Shown here: positions 34,378 to 43,701 of the stretch, in pieces
How the letters are laid out: the number at the start of each line of letters is the position of its first letter
Numbering within the stretch: position 1 is the stretch's first letter
Assembly: GCA_963601185.1 (NCBI GenBank)
Contig: CAVCEE010000007.1
Location: 59,798-123,797 of the forward strand
Source of the DNA: Limisoma sp963601185
GTDB taxonomy: Bacteria; Bacteroidota; Bacteroidia; Bacteroidales; Muribaculaceae
Length of the DNA stretch: 64,000 nt
Direction: 5' to 3'
Position numbers and translations under genes: made by a program
The notes under the pieces: model-generated
The model's database searches: none
The model's input: only the letters and a program-made list of their open reading frames with translations
Told to the model about the DNA's origin: nothing

Positions 34378-35730
34378 ATGAAGAGAAAATTGTATGATAG
34401 ACTCCTGCTCTGGAAGAATGAGCGAAAGGGGGAAAGTGCTGTACTTGTGAATGGTGCTCGCAGGGTTGGCAAAAGTTACATTGTTAAACAATTTGCACAG
34501 AATGAATACAGGAGTTGCATTTTCCTGGATTTCAATAAAGTCAGCAATGGCGTAAAGTCGTTGTTCGACGACTATTTGGATGACTTGGACACTTTCTTTA
34601 TGTATTTGAGCAGTTATGCCAATACAACCCTTTATCCGCGTGAGTCGGTTATTGTTCTCGACGAAGTGCAACTTTATCCGCGTGCCCGCGCTGCAATAAA
34701 GTACTTGGTGGAAGATGGTCGCTACGATTATATCGAAACAGGCTCTCTCGTTTCCATAAAGAAGAACGTTGCAAACATAATGATTCCGTCGGAGGAAGAG
34801 GAAATACAAATGTATCCGATGGATTTCGAGGAATTTCTGTGGGCGATGGGCAATGAAACGCTGATGCCTCTTGTGCGGACGAACTTTGAAAAGCGGCATG
34901 AGATGGGGCAAATGATGCACCGCAAGGCTATGGACTATTTCAGGCAATATCTTATTGTAGGCGGAATGCCGCAAGCAGTGGCAAAATATGCTGAAGAACG
35001 AAATTTCAACAAGGTTGATCAAGTGAAACGGCAAATATTGGCACTTTACCGCAATGACATACAGAAGTATGCCGATTCCTATGCTTCAAAAGTGACAAGA
35101 ATATTCGATACGCTTCCGGCTCAACTCCAAAGGCATGAAAAGAAATTTATGCTTAAGGCTCTTGAGGAGGGTGCGAGAATGCGTAATTATGAAACTGCAT
35201 TTTTCTGGCTGGCTGATGCGATGATTGTGAATATGGCGTATAATGCAACTGAGCCAAGTGTCGGTTTGGGAATGAATGTGGATGATACGACATTGAAGTG
35301 CTATATGGCAGATACGGGGTTGCTGATTAGCCATGCGTTCAATGAAAATACCATCGTGGCTGAAAATCTGTACAACAAACTACTGACGGGCAAGTTGGAG
35401 TTTAACGGAGGTATGGTGGTTGAGAATGTGGTGGCACAGATGCTGCGCTCGGCAGGCCACAAACTGTATTTCTTCTCCAAATACAGCAAGGCAAATGCGG
35501 AAGAGCGGATGGAACTGGATTTCCTTATAGCGAAAAATGTCCTTACGACTAAACATAACATATCGCCGGTAGAAGTGAAATCAACCAATAGGTACACGTT
35601 GACTTCTTTGAAAAAATGTGTGGCAAAATATGGCAATTACCTGTCAACTCCCTATGTGCTGCACACTTCGGATGTGAAAGAGGAGGACGGAATTGTTTTC
35701 TTGCCGTTGTATATGGCTGGACTTCTGTAG
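34378..35730 (+). CDS. AAA ATPase with DUF4143 domain (locus C)
   Basis: The start at 34378 gives MKRKLYDRLLLWKNERKGE, the usual family opening; an in-frame ATG at 34318 would add 20 repeat-encoded residues. The 450-residue protein has Walker A GARRVGKSY (26-34), Walker B VIVLDEVQLYP, ETGSLVSI, and a C-terminal DUF4143/nuclease-like domain with ELDFLIAKN...ISPVEVKS. The array of 33-bp units lies in its leader and promoter. It is divergent from ATPase B. Role unknown. Confidence 0.88.
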   Translation: MKRKLYDRLLLWKNERKGESAVLVNGARRVGKSYIVKQFAQNEYRSCIFLDFNKVSNGVKSLFDDYLDDLDTFFMYLSSYANTTLYPRESVIVLDEVQLYPRARAAIKYLVEDGRYDYIETGSLVSIKKNVANIMIPSEEEEIQMYPMDFEEFLWAMGNETLMPLVRTNFEKRHEMGQMMHRKAMDYFRQYLIVGGMPQAVAKYAEERNFNKVDQVKRQILALYRNDIQKYADSYASKVTRIFDTLPAQLQRHEKKFMLKALEEGARMRNYETAFFWLADAMIVNMAYNATEPSVGLGMNVDDTTLKCYMADTGLLISHAFNENTIVAENLYNKLLTGKLEFNGGMVVENVVAQMLRSAGHKLYFFSKYSKANAEERMELDFLIAKNVLTTKHNISPVEVKSTNRYTLTSLKKCVAKYGNYLSTPYVLHTSDVKEEDGIVFLPLYMAGLL

Positions 35731-35746
35731 ATTCTTACCTCTCTTG

Positions 35747-36940
35747 TTATTCCGCTTCGGGGGTAGGGGTGGGGGTGGTGAGGTTGTTGCGGTATTGGGT
35801 GGGGGTCATGCCGGTGACGCGTTTGAACACTTTGGTCATTGCCGAGGAGTCGGTGAAGCCTGCGTGTTGGGCTATCTCCACCATTGCGGTCTCGGGTGAT
35901 TTCTCAATCTGTTCCTTCACTTCTTCGATGCGCATGGAATTGATCCACGAGTTGAAGTTCATCCCCATTACGTTGTTTAGGTATTCCGACAGGAGTCGGG
36001 GGCTGACGCCGATTTTCTGTGCAACGGCGGATAGTGTTATACCCTCCTTGAGGTATTGTTTCTTGGCATTTCTTTTCCAGTTTTCGATTAATGTGTCCAT
36101 CGTTGGTTGGCTTGTTGTTTGTTCTTGTTTATAGACCTTTTTGGTATTTTGAATTTCATTTTTATGGTCGGCTTTTGCTTCGGCCTCTATTTCTTTTTCG
36201 ATTATGACGAAACTTGAACGGAAATTAATCACAATAATCACCGATGCTACAGATATGGCTGTGTTGAGCCACATCAGGATGATTTTTGCGGTGGTGGGCA
36301 GCGGAAATGAGTTGACGCTGGAGATGGCGAAATAGCACCACAGCATCATCGAGAGTTGAGCCATACGGCGTGCCTTGATGTTTTCCTCGCCCGAAAGGAA
36401 GTTGTTGGCTTGCTTGCAGTGTTTCACCGTGTCGATGGTCACCCAGCAGAGCAACACCGCAATCTCCAAGGAGAGTGCCGCATAGAGGCATGCCGACAGG
36501 GTGTGGGCTTGCTGCGAGTTGCAGAACCCGATATAGGAGTCAAACGACATATCGAACTGCGGAGTGCTGAAAAGCACGGTGGCGTAGGAAAGCACAATCA
36601 CGGCTATCGGCAGCGTCAGGAGTGTAGAGTTGCGGAAATTGGCTCTTTTTGAGCGCACCAGCGACAAGATGGCAAATGCCACGAGTCCCATCTGCATATA
36701 TGACACCGCTGGGATGAGGAACTCTTTGAGCAGCACTGTCGCATAGCCCTCGACGAGCATCGCAACTGCTAATGCGTCGATGGCGACGCCGGAGAAACAG
36801 CAATAGGCAAGGAAGCGGCGCGCGCGGTTGTAGTTGCGTGTCGCTTTCTCGTTCTGTCGATAGCACAGCAATGCCACTCCTAACAAGAGGACGACTATGC
36901 CGTTGCACAGGTATGTGCCGTATTCCAAAAAGTCCATCAT
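35747..36940 (-). CDS. AraC-family regulator with N-terminal membrane domain
   Basis: A 397-residue protein. Residues 1 to about 250 hold six or seven hydrophobic helices with no known sensor fold. A polar linker (about 255-285) follows, then an AraC double helix-turn-helix (about 290-385, with ITLSAVAQKIGVSPRLLSEYLN and MVEIAQHAGFTDSSAMTKVFKRVTGMTPTQYR). The C-terminus is Thr/Pro-rich. A membrane-tethered regulator of this build may sense an envelope signal. It is divergent from the fimbrial operon at 37312 and so is a candidate regulator of it. Confidence 0.85.
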   Translation of the reverse strand: MMDFLEYGTYLCNGIVVLLLGVALLCYRQNEKATRNYNRARRFLAYCCFSGVAIDALAVAMLVEGYATVLLKEFLIPAVSYMQMGLVAFAILSLVRSKRANFRNSTLLTLPIAVIVLSYATVLFSTPQFDMSFDSYIGFCNSQQAHTLSACLYAALSLEIAVLLCWVTIDTVKHCKQANNFLSGEENIKARRMAQLSMMLWCYFAISSVNSFPLPTTAKIILMWLNTAISVASVIIVINFRSSFVIIEKEIEAEAKADHKNEIQNTKKVYKQEQTTSQPTMDTLIENWKRNAKKQYLKEGITLSAVAQKIGVSPRLLSEYLNNVMGMNFNSWINSMRIEEVKEQIEKSPETAMVEIAQHAGFTDSSAMTKVFKRVTGMTPTQYRNNLTTPTPTPEAE

Positions 36941-37048
36941 CCCTTCGAACGTTGGTTTTTAGTTGTTATTTAAGTTTTTTCAGTTGGTATGTTTGTACAA
37001 ATATTGTAAAATTTCGTTCTGTCATCTGCTCATTTCTTATATTTTGTG

Positions 37049-37079
37049 CAAAAGTATATGGAAAATTTACCATTTCAAA
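37049..37079 (-). promoter_or_regulatory. Promoter of the AraC-type regulator
   Basis: On the minus strand, TTTG (37079-37076), 19 bp, TACTTTTG (37056-37049). A leader of about 100 bases follows. Confidence 0.75.
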
Positions 37080-37164
37080 ACTTTCTCTAATTTTTTTGGA
37101 ACTTATCTTAAAAGTCGGTGTGAATCAGTGATAAAGAAACGTAGAAAGAATTTTTAGTTGTTGG

Positions 37165-37172
37165 TAAATTTG
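37165..37172 (+). promoter_or_regulatory. -7 box upstream of the fimbrial operon
   Basis: TAAATTTG with no clear -33 partner, as expected for a promoter that needs an activator. The G9 tract lies 22 bases downstream. Confidence 0.4.
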
Positions 37173-37194
37173 TGCTTATTAACGAAATTTAACA

Positions 37195-37203
37195 GGGGGG
37201 GGG
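37195..37203 (+). repeat. G9 homopolymer tract before the fimbrial operon
   Basis: Nine consecutive G in an otherwise AT-rich spacer, 109 bp upstream of the first fimbrial gene. Such tracts often change length by slippage. Confidence 0.7.
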
Positions 37204-37311
37204 TGAAAATAAAAGCGCAGAGAACTGCATTTTTGTGGAAATATACCACACACGATGTGTAACATAGTTGTAACTCTGACCCAGAAAATAATGAGACGCC
37301 AATATTATTGA

Positions 37312-37956
37312 ATGATAGCCAAATTAATATATAGAATGAATTTAGTTGAGAAGGTGAAAGCGATTAGTGCTGTGAAGGCGACTCTCACACTCTTCGCCGT
37401 GGCGGCACTCGCTTTCCCCGGAGGTGCATACGCACAGAAAGCATCACTGAAAACCAACTTGCTTTACGATGCGACAGCCAACGCCAATCTTGGCGTTGAG
37501 GTGTCGCTTGCTCCTAAATGGACACTTGATGTGTCGGGAAACTACAATGGCTGGACCTTTGACAACAACAAGAAATGGAAACACTGGCTTGTCCAGCCGG
37601 AAGCGCGCTATTGGTTCTGCGACAAGATGATGGGGCACTTCATCGGACTCCACACCCTTGGCGGACAGTACAACATCGGCGGCTTCAAGACCAACGTGCA
37701 TTTTCTGGGCACCGACTGGCGCAAATTCCGCGACAGCCGCTTCGAAGGCTGGATGGCAGGAGTGGGCATTGCCTATGGCTATTCCTGGACACTCGCACGC
37801 CACTGGAATCTTGAAGCGGAAATCGGCGTAGGCTACGTTTATAGCCGCTACGACCGGTTCAAGTGCATAGAGTGCGGCGACAAAATCGAAAGTGGAAAGC
37901 ACCACAACTACTTCGGCCCGACGAAGGCCGCCCTTAACCTCGTTTACGTGTTCTGA
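37312..37956 (+). CDS. DUF3575 protein of the fimbrial operon
   Basis: A 214-residue protein with a signal peptide (cleavage expected after AYAQ, about residue 41; an internal ATG at 37336 would give a more usual signal length). The DUF3575 pattern is clear: KTNLLYDATANANLGVEVSLAPKWTLDVSGNYN, W.HWLVQPEARYWFC, and a C-terminal barrel strand LNLVYVF. It is likely an 8-stranded outer-membrane barrel. DUF3575 genes commonly head Mfa-type fimbrial operons; the next gene starts 3 bases after its stop. Confidence 0.85.
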   Translation: MIAKLIYRMNLVEKVKAISAVKATLTLFAVAALAFPGGAYAQKASLKTNLLYDATANANLGVEVSLAPKWTLDVSGNYNGWTFDNNKKWKHWLVQPEARYWFCDKMMGHFIGLHTLGGQYNIGGFKTNVHFLGTDWRKFRDSRFEGWMAGVGIAYGYSWTLARHWNLEAEIGVGYVYSRYDRFKCIECGDKIESGKHHNYFGPTKAALNLVYVF

Positions 37957-37958
37957 AA

Positions 37959-39389
37959 ATGAAGAAGATAATCAACATACTACTCATAGCGGCAGCGGCA
38001 ACTACGGTATGCGCCAAGCAGCAGACACTCGTCGACGGCAGCGTCAAGATTGCCAATCCGCAGACCGTGCGCAGCGGCAACCGCGTGAATCTCGACCTCG
38101 ACTTCGTGCTTGACAGTCTCGACCTCTCGTCAAACCGCGGACTGGTCTACACCCCGATGATTGTCAACGGCACCGACACGCTCCGCCTTCAGTCGGCAGA
38201 GGTGATGGGTCGCAAACGCTACATCTTCTACCAGCGCAACAAGAAGTCGGCAACCGACAATCCCGTATTCGTTGCGCAACGCCACAACGGCAAGGCTCAG
38301 ACCGAGCACTATTCTGCCAGCACCGCCTATGAGGACTGGATGCAAGGCTCGCAGATAGTGGTAGGCGAAGGCACTTGCGGATGCAGCCAGACTCAGATAG
38401 GCGAAACAGCCTACAGCCCGGTTGCACCATCGGGACTTATCTCCCCCGAGTGGGACTACCGCTACGCATTCATAATGCCGGAAGCAGAAGAGGTGAAGCG
38501 CCGCGAGATTGAAGGCAGCGCACGCCTTAACTTCGTGATTAACAGATACGACATCCTTCCTGCGTTTGGCAACAATCAGGCCGAACTGCAGAAAATTCGC
38601 AACACCATCGATGTGGCGCGTCAGGACTCCGACGTGACAATCACCGGCATCACCCTCCACGGCTATGCCTCGCCCGACGGCAAATATGTTAACAACGAAC
38701 GCTTGGCAGCCAACCGAACAAAGGCACTTGAGGAGTATCTGGAACAGTACTACAGCGAAATTCCGAAAAGCCTGTTTGCAGCCGAAAGCACTGCAGAGGA
38801 CTGGGACGGCGTGTATGAATATATCAAGGTCAACGATGCCTACCTTCCTGCCGGCTTTGCCGACATCGTGAACGACGACAAGTTGACACCCGACCAGAAA
38901 GACGAAACCCTGGCACGCAAATACTCGGATTTCTATTTCGCAAACATCAAGCAAGGACTCTATCCGTCGCTCCGTCGCACGGACTACAAGGTGGCGTACA
39001 ACATCCGCCAGTTCAGTGTGGAGGAAGCGAAGCGAATCATCAAGGAACGGCCGCAAAACCTGTCGCTCAACGAGATGTACCACGTGGCAAACTGCTACGA
39101 GAAGGGCAGCGACGAATTTTGCCAAGTGTTTGATGTAGCCGTAAGGATGTATCCCCAAAGCGAACTTGCCAACACCAATGCCGCCTGTGCATCGCTCCTT
39201 CGTGGCGACCTCCAGAGCGCAGCCTCATTCCTGAAGAATGCCGGCAACAGTGCAGAGGCAGAAAACGCCCGCGGTGTGCTTGCCGCTCGCAACGGCGACA
39301 AGGAGTCGGCACTCAAGCATTTCGAGGCAGCCGGAAGCCTTGCAGAGGCGCAGTCCAATCTTGAAGAACTGAAGAAAAGAATGAAATAA
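37959..39389 (+). CDS. DUF3868/OmpA-like protein with TPR region
   Basis: A 476-residue exported protein. It has a signal peptide (1 to about 20), an N-terminal DUF3868-type domain (about 25-165), a central OmpA-like peptidoglycan-binding fold (about 175-290, with INRYDILPAFGNNQAEL and ITLHGYASPDGKYVNNERLAANRTKAL), and C-terminal TPR-like helices (about 360-476). This two-gene unit with DUF3575 accompanies Mfa1/Mfa2 fimbriae and may anchor or assemble them. Confidence 0.82.
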   Translation: MKKIINILLIAAAATTVCAKQQTLVDGSVKIANPQTVRSGNRVNLDLDFVLDSLDLSSNRGLVYTPMIVNGTDTLRLQSAEVMGRKRYIFYQRNKKSATDNPVFVAQRHNGKAQTEHYSASTAYEDWMQGSQIVVGEGTCGCSQTQIGETAYSPVAPSGLISPEWDYRYAFIMPEAEEVKRREIEGSARLNFVINRYDILPAFGNNQAELQKIRNTIDVARQDSDVTITGITLHGYASPDGKYVNNERLAANRTKALEEYLEQYYSEIPKSLFAAESTAEDWDGVYEYIKVNDAYLPAGFADIVNDDKLTPDQKDETLARKYSDFYFANIKQGLYPSLRRTDYKVAYNIRQFSVEEAKRIIKERPQNLSLNEMYHVANCYEKGSDEFCQVFDVAVRMYPQSELANTNAACASLLRGDLQSAASFLKNAGNSAEAENARGVLAARNGDKESALKHFEAAGSLAEAQSNLEELKKRMK

Positions 39390-39418
39390 CAATAATTAAT
39401 CCAAAGTTAAACATCTCT

Positions 39419-41151
39419 ATGAAAATTTTAAAATCAATTGCTGTTGGTGTTTTTGCTCTTGCTTTTGCAGCCTGCTCAAGCGATGAGCCAAAGAACGCTG
39501 GTGGAGAAAATCCAGACGGTAACCAGTTTATGTCAATCAGTCTCGGTATGGCAGGTTCTGCTACTCGTGCCGCTACCGACGGTGGCTACGTTTATGGTTC
39601 AGAGGCTGAAAGTTCTGTAAAATTGGCAAACTCAATCTTCCTGTTCTACGATGCAACAGGTAACTACCTGACTTCAGGCACAATGATCGACAACACAGGT
39701 ACAGGTTTCCTCGACCTCGTGGAATCGGCTACAACAGGCAGCAGCGTAGAGCGCAAATCGAACGCTACAATCGTGCTCGGTCCTACAAAGGTAAAGCCTA
39801 CACAGGTGCTTGCAGTGCTTAACTACACTGACGTGAACACACTCAAGGACAAAACCCTTAGCGAGGTGCTCGCAACAGTTGAGAACGTTGCCGTTTCAGA
39901 AACTCCTGCAAAGGGTGACTTAATCCTTACTAACTCGGTTTATTCCGACGGAACAAAAATGGTCAACGCCACTCCTATCACTGCAGCCAACATCTGCGAG
40001 TCAGAGACAGCTGCTCTTGCAAGCCCTGTTGACATCTACGTAGAACGCACAGTTGCAAAGTTGAGCATGGTTCCTGCTTCGACAGTGACTGTAGAAGGTG
40101 GCAAGTACGTGTTCAACATCTCTTCAGAGGACGTTTATGTTGACAACACAAAGGTTAAGGCTCGCGTTGTTGTTGACGGTTGGCATGAGAATGAGTCAAC
40201 GAGTCTGGCTACCTTATTAAGAATGTAGACAATGCTTGGCTCACAACTGCGCCTTTCACTGGCTGGAACTCGGCAGCGGAATTCCGTAACTTCTGGGCAA
40301 AGGATGAAAACTATGACGCAGCAGCCGCTGACACATACGACTTTACTAAGACAAAGGCAGAGCAGGTAGGTACTTACAAAGGTCTTGAGTACTACTCATG
40401 GAATGAGGCTGCCGCAGCCTACCACAAAGGTTATCTCCACGCAAACACAGTGGCTCCTGCCGCTCAGAAAGGTCTTGCAGAGCAGTATGCTAACGTGACT
40501 ACAATGCTTATCGCAGCCCACCTCGAAGTTTCTACCGATGATGGTGCATCCTGGAAAAGCGAAGATCTCTTCCGTAAGGATGGTGTGTTCTACACAGAGA
40601 CTGCCTACAGAACCAGAATCGTCAACGCTTTGACTGGTAGACTCCGTTGGAAAAATGCTTCGGCTTCTACCCATACAAACCTCGCTCCAGCAGATGTAAC
40701 TTTGTCTTACACTACATCCCACAACAACAAGAGCGTTGTCAAGGTCAACGTTGCATCGGTAAATACACCGGCAGGTTGCACTCTCCAACAATACACTGGT
40801 ACATCATGGACAGATGTTGAAGCATCTACTTATGTGTCGGCTGTGGCAGTGAGCATCAACAACAATGCCAGCACAATTATCAACGATGTTACCGGTTGGC
40901 ATGCTGGTGCATGCTTCTATCAAGTGCCTATCGAACACCTTTCCAGCACAGACGCAAACCCATTCTGGGGCGTTGTCCGCAACCACTGCTATGAGTTGAC
41001 TCTCTCGAGCATCTCTCGTATCGGTTCTGCTGTATGGGACAAGGACGAAGAACTCATCGTTATCCCTGGCAAGGAGAAGAACTACTATGTAGCCGCTCGC
41101 TTGAACGTGCTTGCATGGAAGTCTATCAAACAAAACGTTGTGCTTGACTAA
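39419..41151 (+). pseudogene. Mfa1-type major fimbrial subunit, frameshifted
   Basis: The N-terminal part (39419-40228) has a lipobox AAC (Cys19) and a likely Arg cleavage site (SATR50-AATDGG), both features of Mfa1/FimA shaft proteins that are trimmed before donor-strand polymerisation. The rest lies in another frame, reading YLIKNVDNAWLTTAPFTGWN from 40210 and ending in RLNVLAWKSIKQNVVLD at 41151, an Mfa1-like C-terminal strand. The frames join between 40190 and 40206, where one base seems missing (or two added). Repaired, the protein would be about 576 residues, a normal length. It could be a true pseudogene, an allele switch or an assembly error. Confidence 0.8.
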
Positions 41152-41253
41152 CACGACAATCCGGACCGCCTAGGCGGTTTCCAACCATAGGGCGGCAGCC
41201 TTTGACCGGGCTGCCGTTCACCAAGAAACAAAACATCTACACGATTGGGAATA

Positions 41254-42234
41254 ATGAACAAGAAGGCAATCATAGGAAAGTTATTGACAGGTGCGGCACT
41301 GATAGCCTCTGCCACTCTCGGCAGTTGCATCTACGACGACCAGAGCGAATGCCCTGCCGTCACGATACGCTACACCCGTAATATGAAGTTTGCCGATGCC
41401 GCTCCCCACGAGGTGCGCAGCGTCAAACTTTATGCCTACAACGCCGACAACCGGCTCGTCTATACAGCCGACGCCGATGCTTCCGCACTCGCGAAAAACG
41501 ACTACGCCATCAACCTTGCCGGACTTCCGGCAGATGCCACACGCATAGTGACCTGGGGCTTGGGAGAAGTGCGCAAGGAAAACAGTTACACCTTCGGGGC
41601 ATCCGACAACCTCGAGTCGCTCACATGCCTCGTCAACAACGCCGACGGAGCGGTAGACGGCGACCTTACGCCGCTGTTCCACGCCGAAGTACCAGCGTCG
41701 GTAGCCCGGACACAAGGCGTGATTGACCTTACGAAGGACACCAACGTGATTCGTGTGATATTGCAGAACATTTCCGGCGAACCCATCGACAAGGATGCTT
41801 TCCGCTATGAGATTACGTCGGCCAACGGCTACTTGAACTACGACAACTCGCTTCTTGGCAGCCAGCAGTTGACCTACACTCCGTGGAACATATATACAGG
41901 AACGGCAGGTGTGAACGCTGAGACAAAGGCCGCTACCGACGACACTCCGGTGAGCGTTGTTGTTGCTGAATTTACCGTCAACCGTCTCGTGGACGGACAG
42001 CGTACGCAACTCACCGTCTACAAGAAGGACACCGGCGACAAGGTGTTTTCCATCCCGGTCAACGACTACGCGCTTCTCGTGAAGGGACACTACAACTCGT
42101 CGATGACCAACCAGGAATACCTCGACCGTCAGGACGAATGGAATATGACCTTCTTTATGCAAGGCAGCAACTGGATAAGTTCGAGCATCATCATCAACTC
42201 CTGGAGAGTGATTTTGAGCGATGTAGACATATAG
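41254..42234 (+). CDS. Mfa2/FimB-family fimbrial anchor lipoprotein
   Basis: The ATG at 41254 is preferred to a TTG nine bases earlier. The 326-residue lipoprotein (lipobox LGSC, Cys25) starts IYDDQSECP after the lipid Cys. This resembles Mfa2/FimB proteins, which cap and anchor the base of the fimbria. Two beta-sandwich domains are expected (about 30-165 and 170-326). It follows the major subunit by about 100 bases and is followed by a terminator; accessory tip proteins (Mfa3-5 type) are not present. Confidence 0.85.
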   Translation: MNKKAIIGKLLTGAALIASATLGSCIYDDQSECPAVTIRYTRNMKFADAAPHEVRSVKLYAYNADNRLVYTADADASALAKNDYAINLAGLPADATRIVTWGLGEVRKENSYTFGASDNLESLTCLVNNADGAVDGDLTPLFHAEVPASVARTQGVIDLTKDTNVIRVILQNISGEPIDKDAFRYEITSANGYLNYDNSLLGSQQLTYTPWNIYTGTAGVNAETKAATDDTPVSVVVAEFTVNRLVDGQRTQLTVYKKDTGDKVFSIPVNDYALLVKGHYNSSMTNQEYLDRQDEWNMTFFMQGSNWISSSIIINSWRVILSDVDI

Positions 42235-42311
42235 TATAGGTAACGAACTGCGCCTCTTGGCATAGTTTGAAAGATACCAATAGTAATTCGATTTTGTTAC
42301 AATTCTCATTA

Positions 42312-42350
42312 TTGGCATTGACTGAGAAGTTAGTGCCAATTGTATTTTTG
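42312..42350 (+). terminator. Terminator of the fimbrial operon
   Basis: TTGGCATTGACT / AGTTAGTGCCAA stem (two wobble pairs), GAGA loop, then TTGTATTTTT. It lies 78 bases after the Mfa2 stop. Confidence 0.7.
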
Positions 42351-42426
42351 ATGGTTGCGAGGTCGGAATTAGTGCGACAAATGGCAGTCGGGGTGGCGTG
42401 GATTTTAATAATTGCGTGAAAATAAC

Positions 42427-42434
42427 TAATTTTG
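42427..42434 (+). promoter_or_regulatory. -7 box of the PCMD-like gene
   Basis: TAATTTTG, 21 bases before the ATG at 42456. The -33 element is weak. Confidence 0.5.
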
Positions 42435-42455
42435 GCACGGAAAATAAAATTGATA

Positions 42456-43421
42456 ATGAAAAGAAAATTATTGTTGGCATTGGCACTGCTTTCGGCAGCA
42501 AGCGCAATGCAGGCTGAAACTAAGGAAAAAGTGGCTTTCGGCGATTTCGAGCATTGGGTTACCCGCACAATCAAGGAGTCGGCGATTATCGGAGGAAAAA
42601 GCAAGACATTATATGAAATCGGTCCTACACAGACCATCAACGGCAACAAAGCATACTCCAACCTCGGAGGGTCGCCTTGGGCAACGTCCAACGTGTATGC
42701 CAAGGTGGCTGGCGTGGTGAAAGGCAGCAACGCCGTTTATCCGCACCAGCGCAGTGCCGGCAACAAGTGCGTGAAACTGTCCACCATTATGGAGAAGGTC
42801 AAAGCCCTCGGCGTGGTCAATATGGACGTGCTGGTGTCGGGTAGCATCTATTTCGGCACTATGGTGGAGCCGGTGAGCAGCACCAAGAACCCGTACAGCA
42901 AACTCGACATGAACGTGAAGTTCACAAAACGTCCGAAATACCTCTGCTTCGACTATATGGTGGAAATCCCTGCCAATGCGACGATGATCTATTCGAGCGG
43001 TTTCGGCAAGAAGAAGACTCTTACCGGCCGTCAGAACGCCTGTGAGGCATTCGTGCTGCTGCAGCGCCGTTGGGAGGACTCTGAGGGCAATATCTACGCA
43101 AAGCGCGTGGGCACAGGTCGCGAGCGTTACACCAAGAGCACGTCGGGCTGGGTCAACAACCACCGTATGCGCATCTACTACGGCGACATCGTAGGCCAGT
43201 CGTACTACAAGAACTATATGAACCTCATCGACAAGAGCCGCCCATACTATGCACGCAACAGCAAGGGCAAGATTGTGCCGGTGCAGGAAGTGGGATGGGA
43301 CAGTCCGTTGGCAACGCCTACCCACATCATTATGATGTTCTCTGCCGGCTGCGGCACGGCGTACGAGGGAACGATAGGGCAGACGCTCTATGTGGATAAT
43401 GTAGCATTTATCTACGACTAA
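42456..43421 (+). CDS. Secreted PCMD-like (putative carbohydrate metabolism domain) protein
   Basis: The ATG at 42456 starts a signal peptide (MKRKLLLALALLSAASAMQA). The 321-residue product has a beta-rich build with VAFGDFEHWVTRTIKES at the start, GSPWATSNVY, PKYLCFDYMVEIP and the ending LYVDNVAFIYD, which resembles PF13201 PCMD proteins. In other Bacteroidales these are often surface proteins near glycan loci. It is a single gene with its own promoter and terminator. Substrate unknown. Confidence 0.62.
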   Translation: MKRKLLLALALLSAASAMQAETKEKVAFGDFEHWVTRTIKESAIIGGKSKTLYEIGPTQTINGNKAYSNLGGSPWATSNVYAKVAGVVKGSNAVYPHQRSAGNKCVKLSTIMEKVKALGVVNMDVLVSGSIYFGTMVEPVSSTKNPYSKLDMNVKFTKRPKYLCFDYMVEIPANATMIYSSGFGKKKTLTGRQNACEAFVLLQRRWEDSEGNIYAKRVGTGRERYTKSTSGWVNNHRMRIYYGDIVGQSYYKNYMNLIDKSRPYYARNSKGKIVPVQEVGWDSPLATPTHIIMMFSAGCGTAYEGTIGQTLYVDNVAFIYD

Positions 43422-43446
43422 CATAAAACCGAGAGACATAAAAACA

Positions 43447-43478
43447 AAAAGGCGAGACTTTAGGGTCTCGCTTTTTCT
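43447..43478 (+). terminator. Terminator of the PCMD-like gene
   Basis: GCGAGAC / GTCTCGC stem with a six-base loop followed by TTTTTCTTT, preceded by an A-run. Confidence 0.8.
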
Positions 43479-43701
43479 TTTACGCTCCGTGTTTCCCAAC
43501 AATGGAGGTTGATATAATAGTGAATGGTTCTTTCAATCAGTGATGCTAAGTTATGCAGATAATTCCGCGCTTGCAACAATTTTTATGGTGGAATTAAAGG
43601 ATATATAAATCCTCGTAGGCGTAATAGGTTGATATTCAATACTGATTTATACTGGAAATATAAATGGGGATATTGAAATTTTTAGGCAATAAAACGACCC
43701 A

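Larger units (their letters stand above)
36941..37311. other. Divergent control region between AraC gene and fimbrial operon
   Basis: 371 bp. It holds the AraC promoter (37049-37079, minus), a TAAATTTG -7 box pointing to the fimbrial genes (37165-37172), a run of nine G at 37195-37203, and short dyads (GTGGAAATATACCAC at 37235-37249). The G-tract is the longest single-base G run I noticed in the window. Confidence 0.65.

Noticed and set aside
36941..37311. Invertible promoter in front of the fimbrial operon
   Set aside because: I looked for inverted repeats flanking the promoter and found only short dyads; no invertase gene lies nearby. Slippage of the G9 tract is the better candidate.
40450..41151. 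A separate gene after the Mfa1-like protein
   Set aside because: Its sequence continues the Mfa1 fold in another frame from 40195 on without a gap, so it is the second half of a frameshifted gene.
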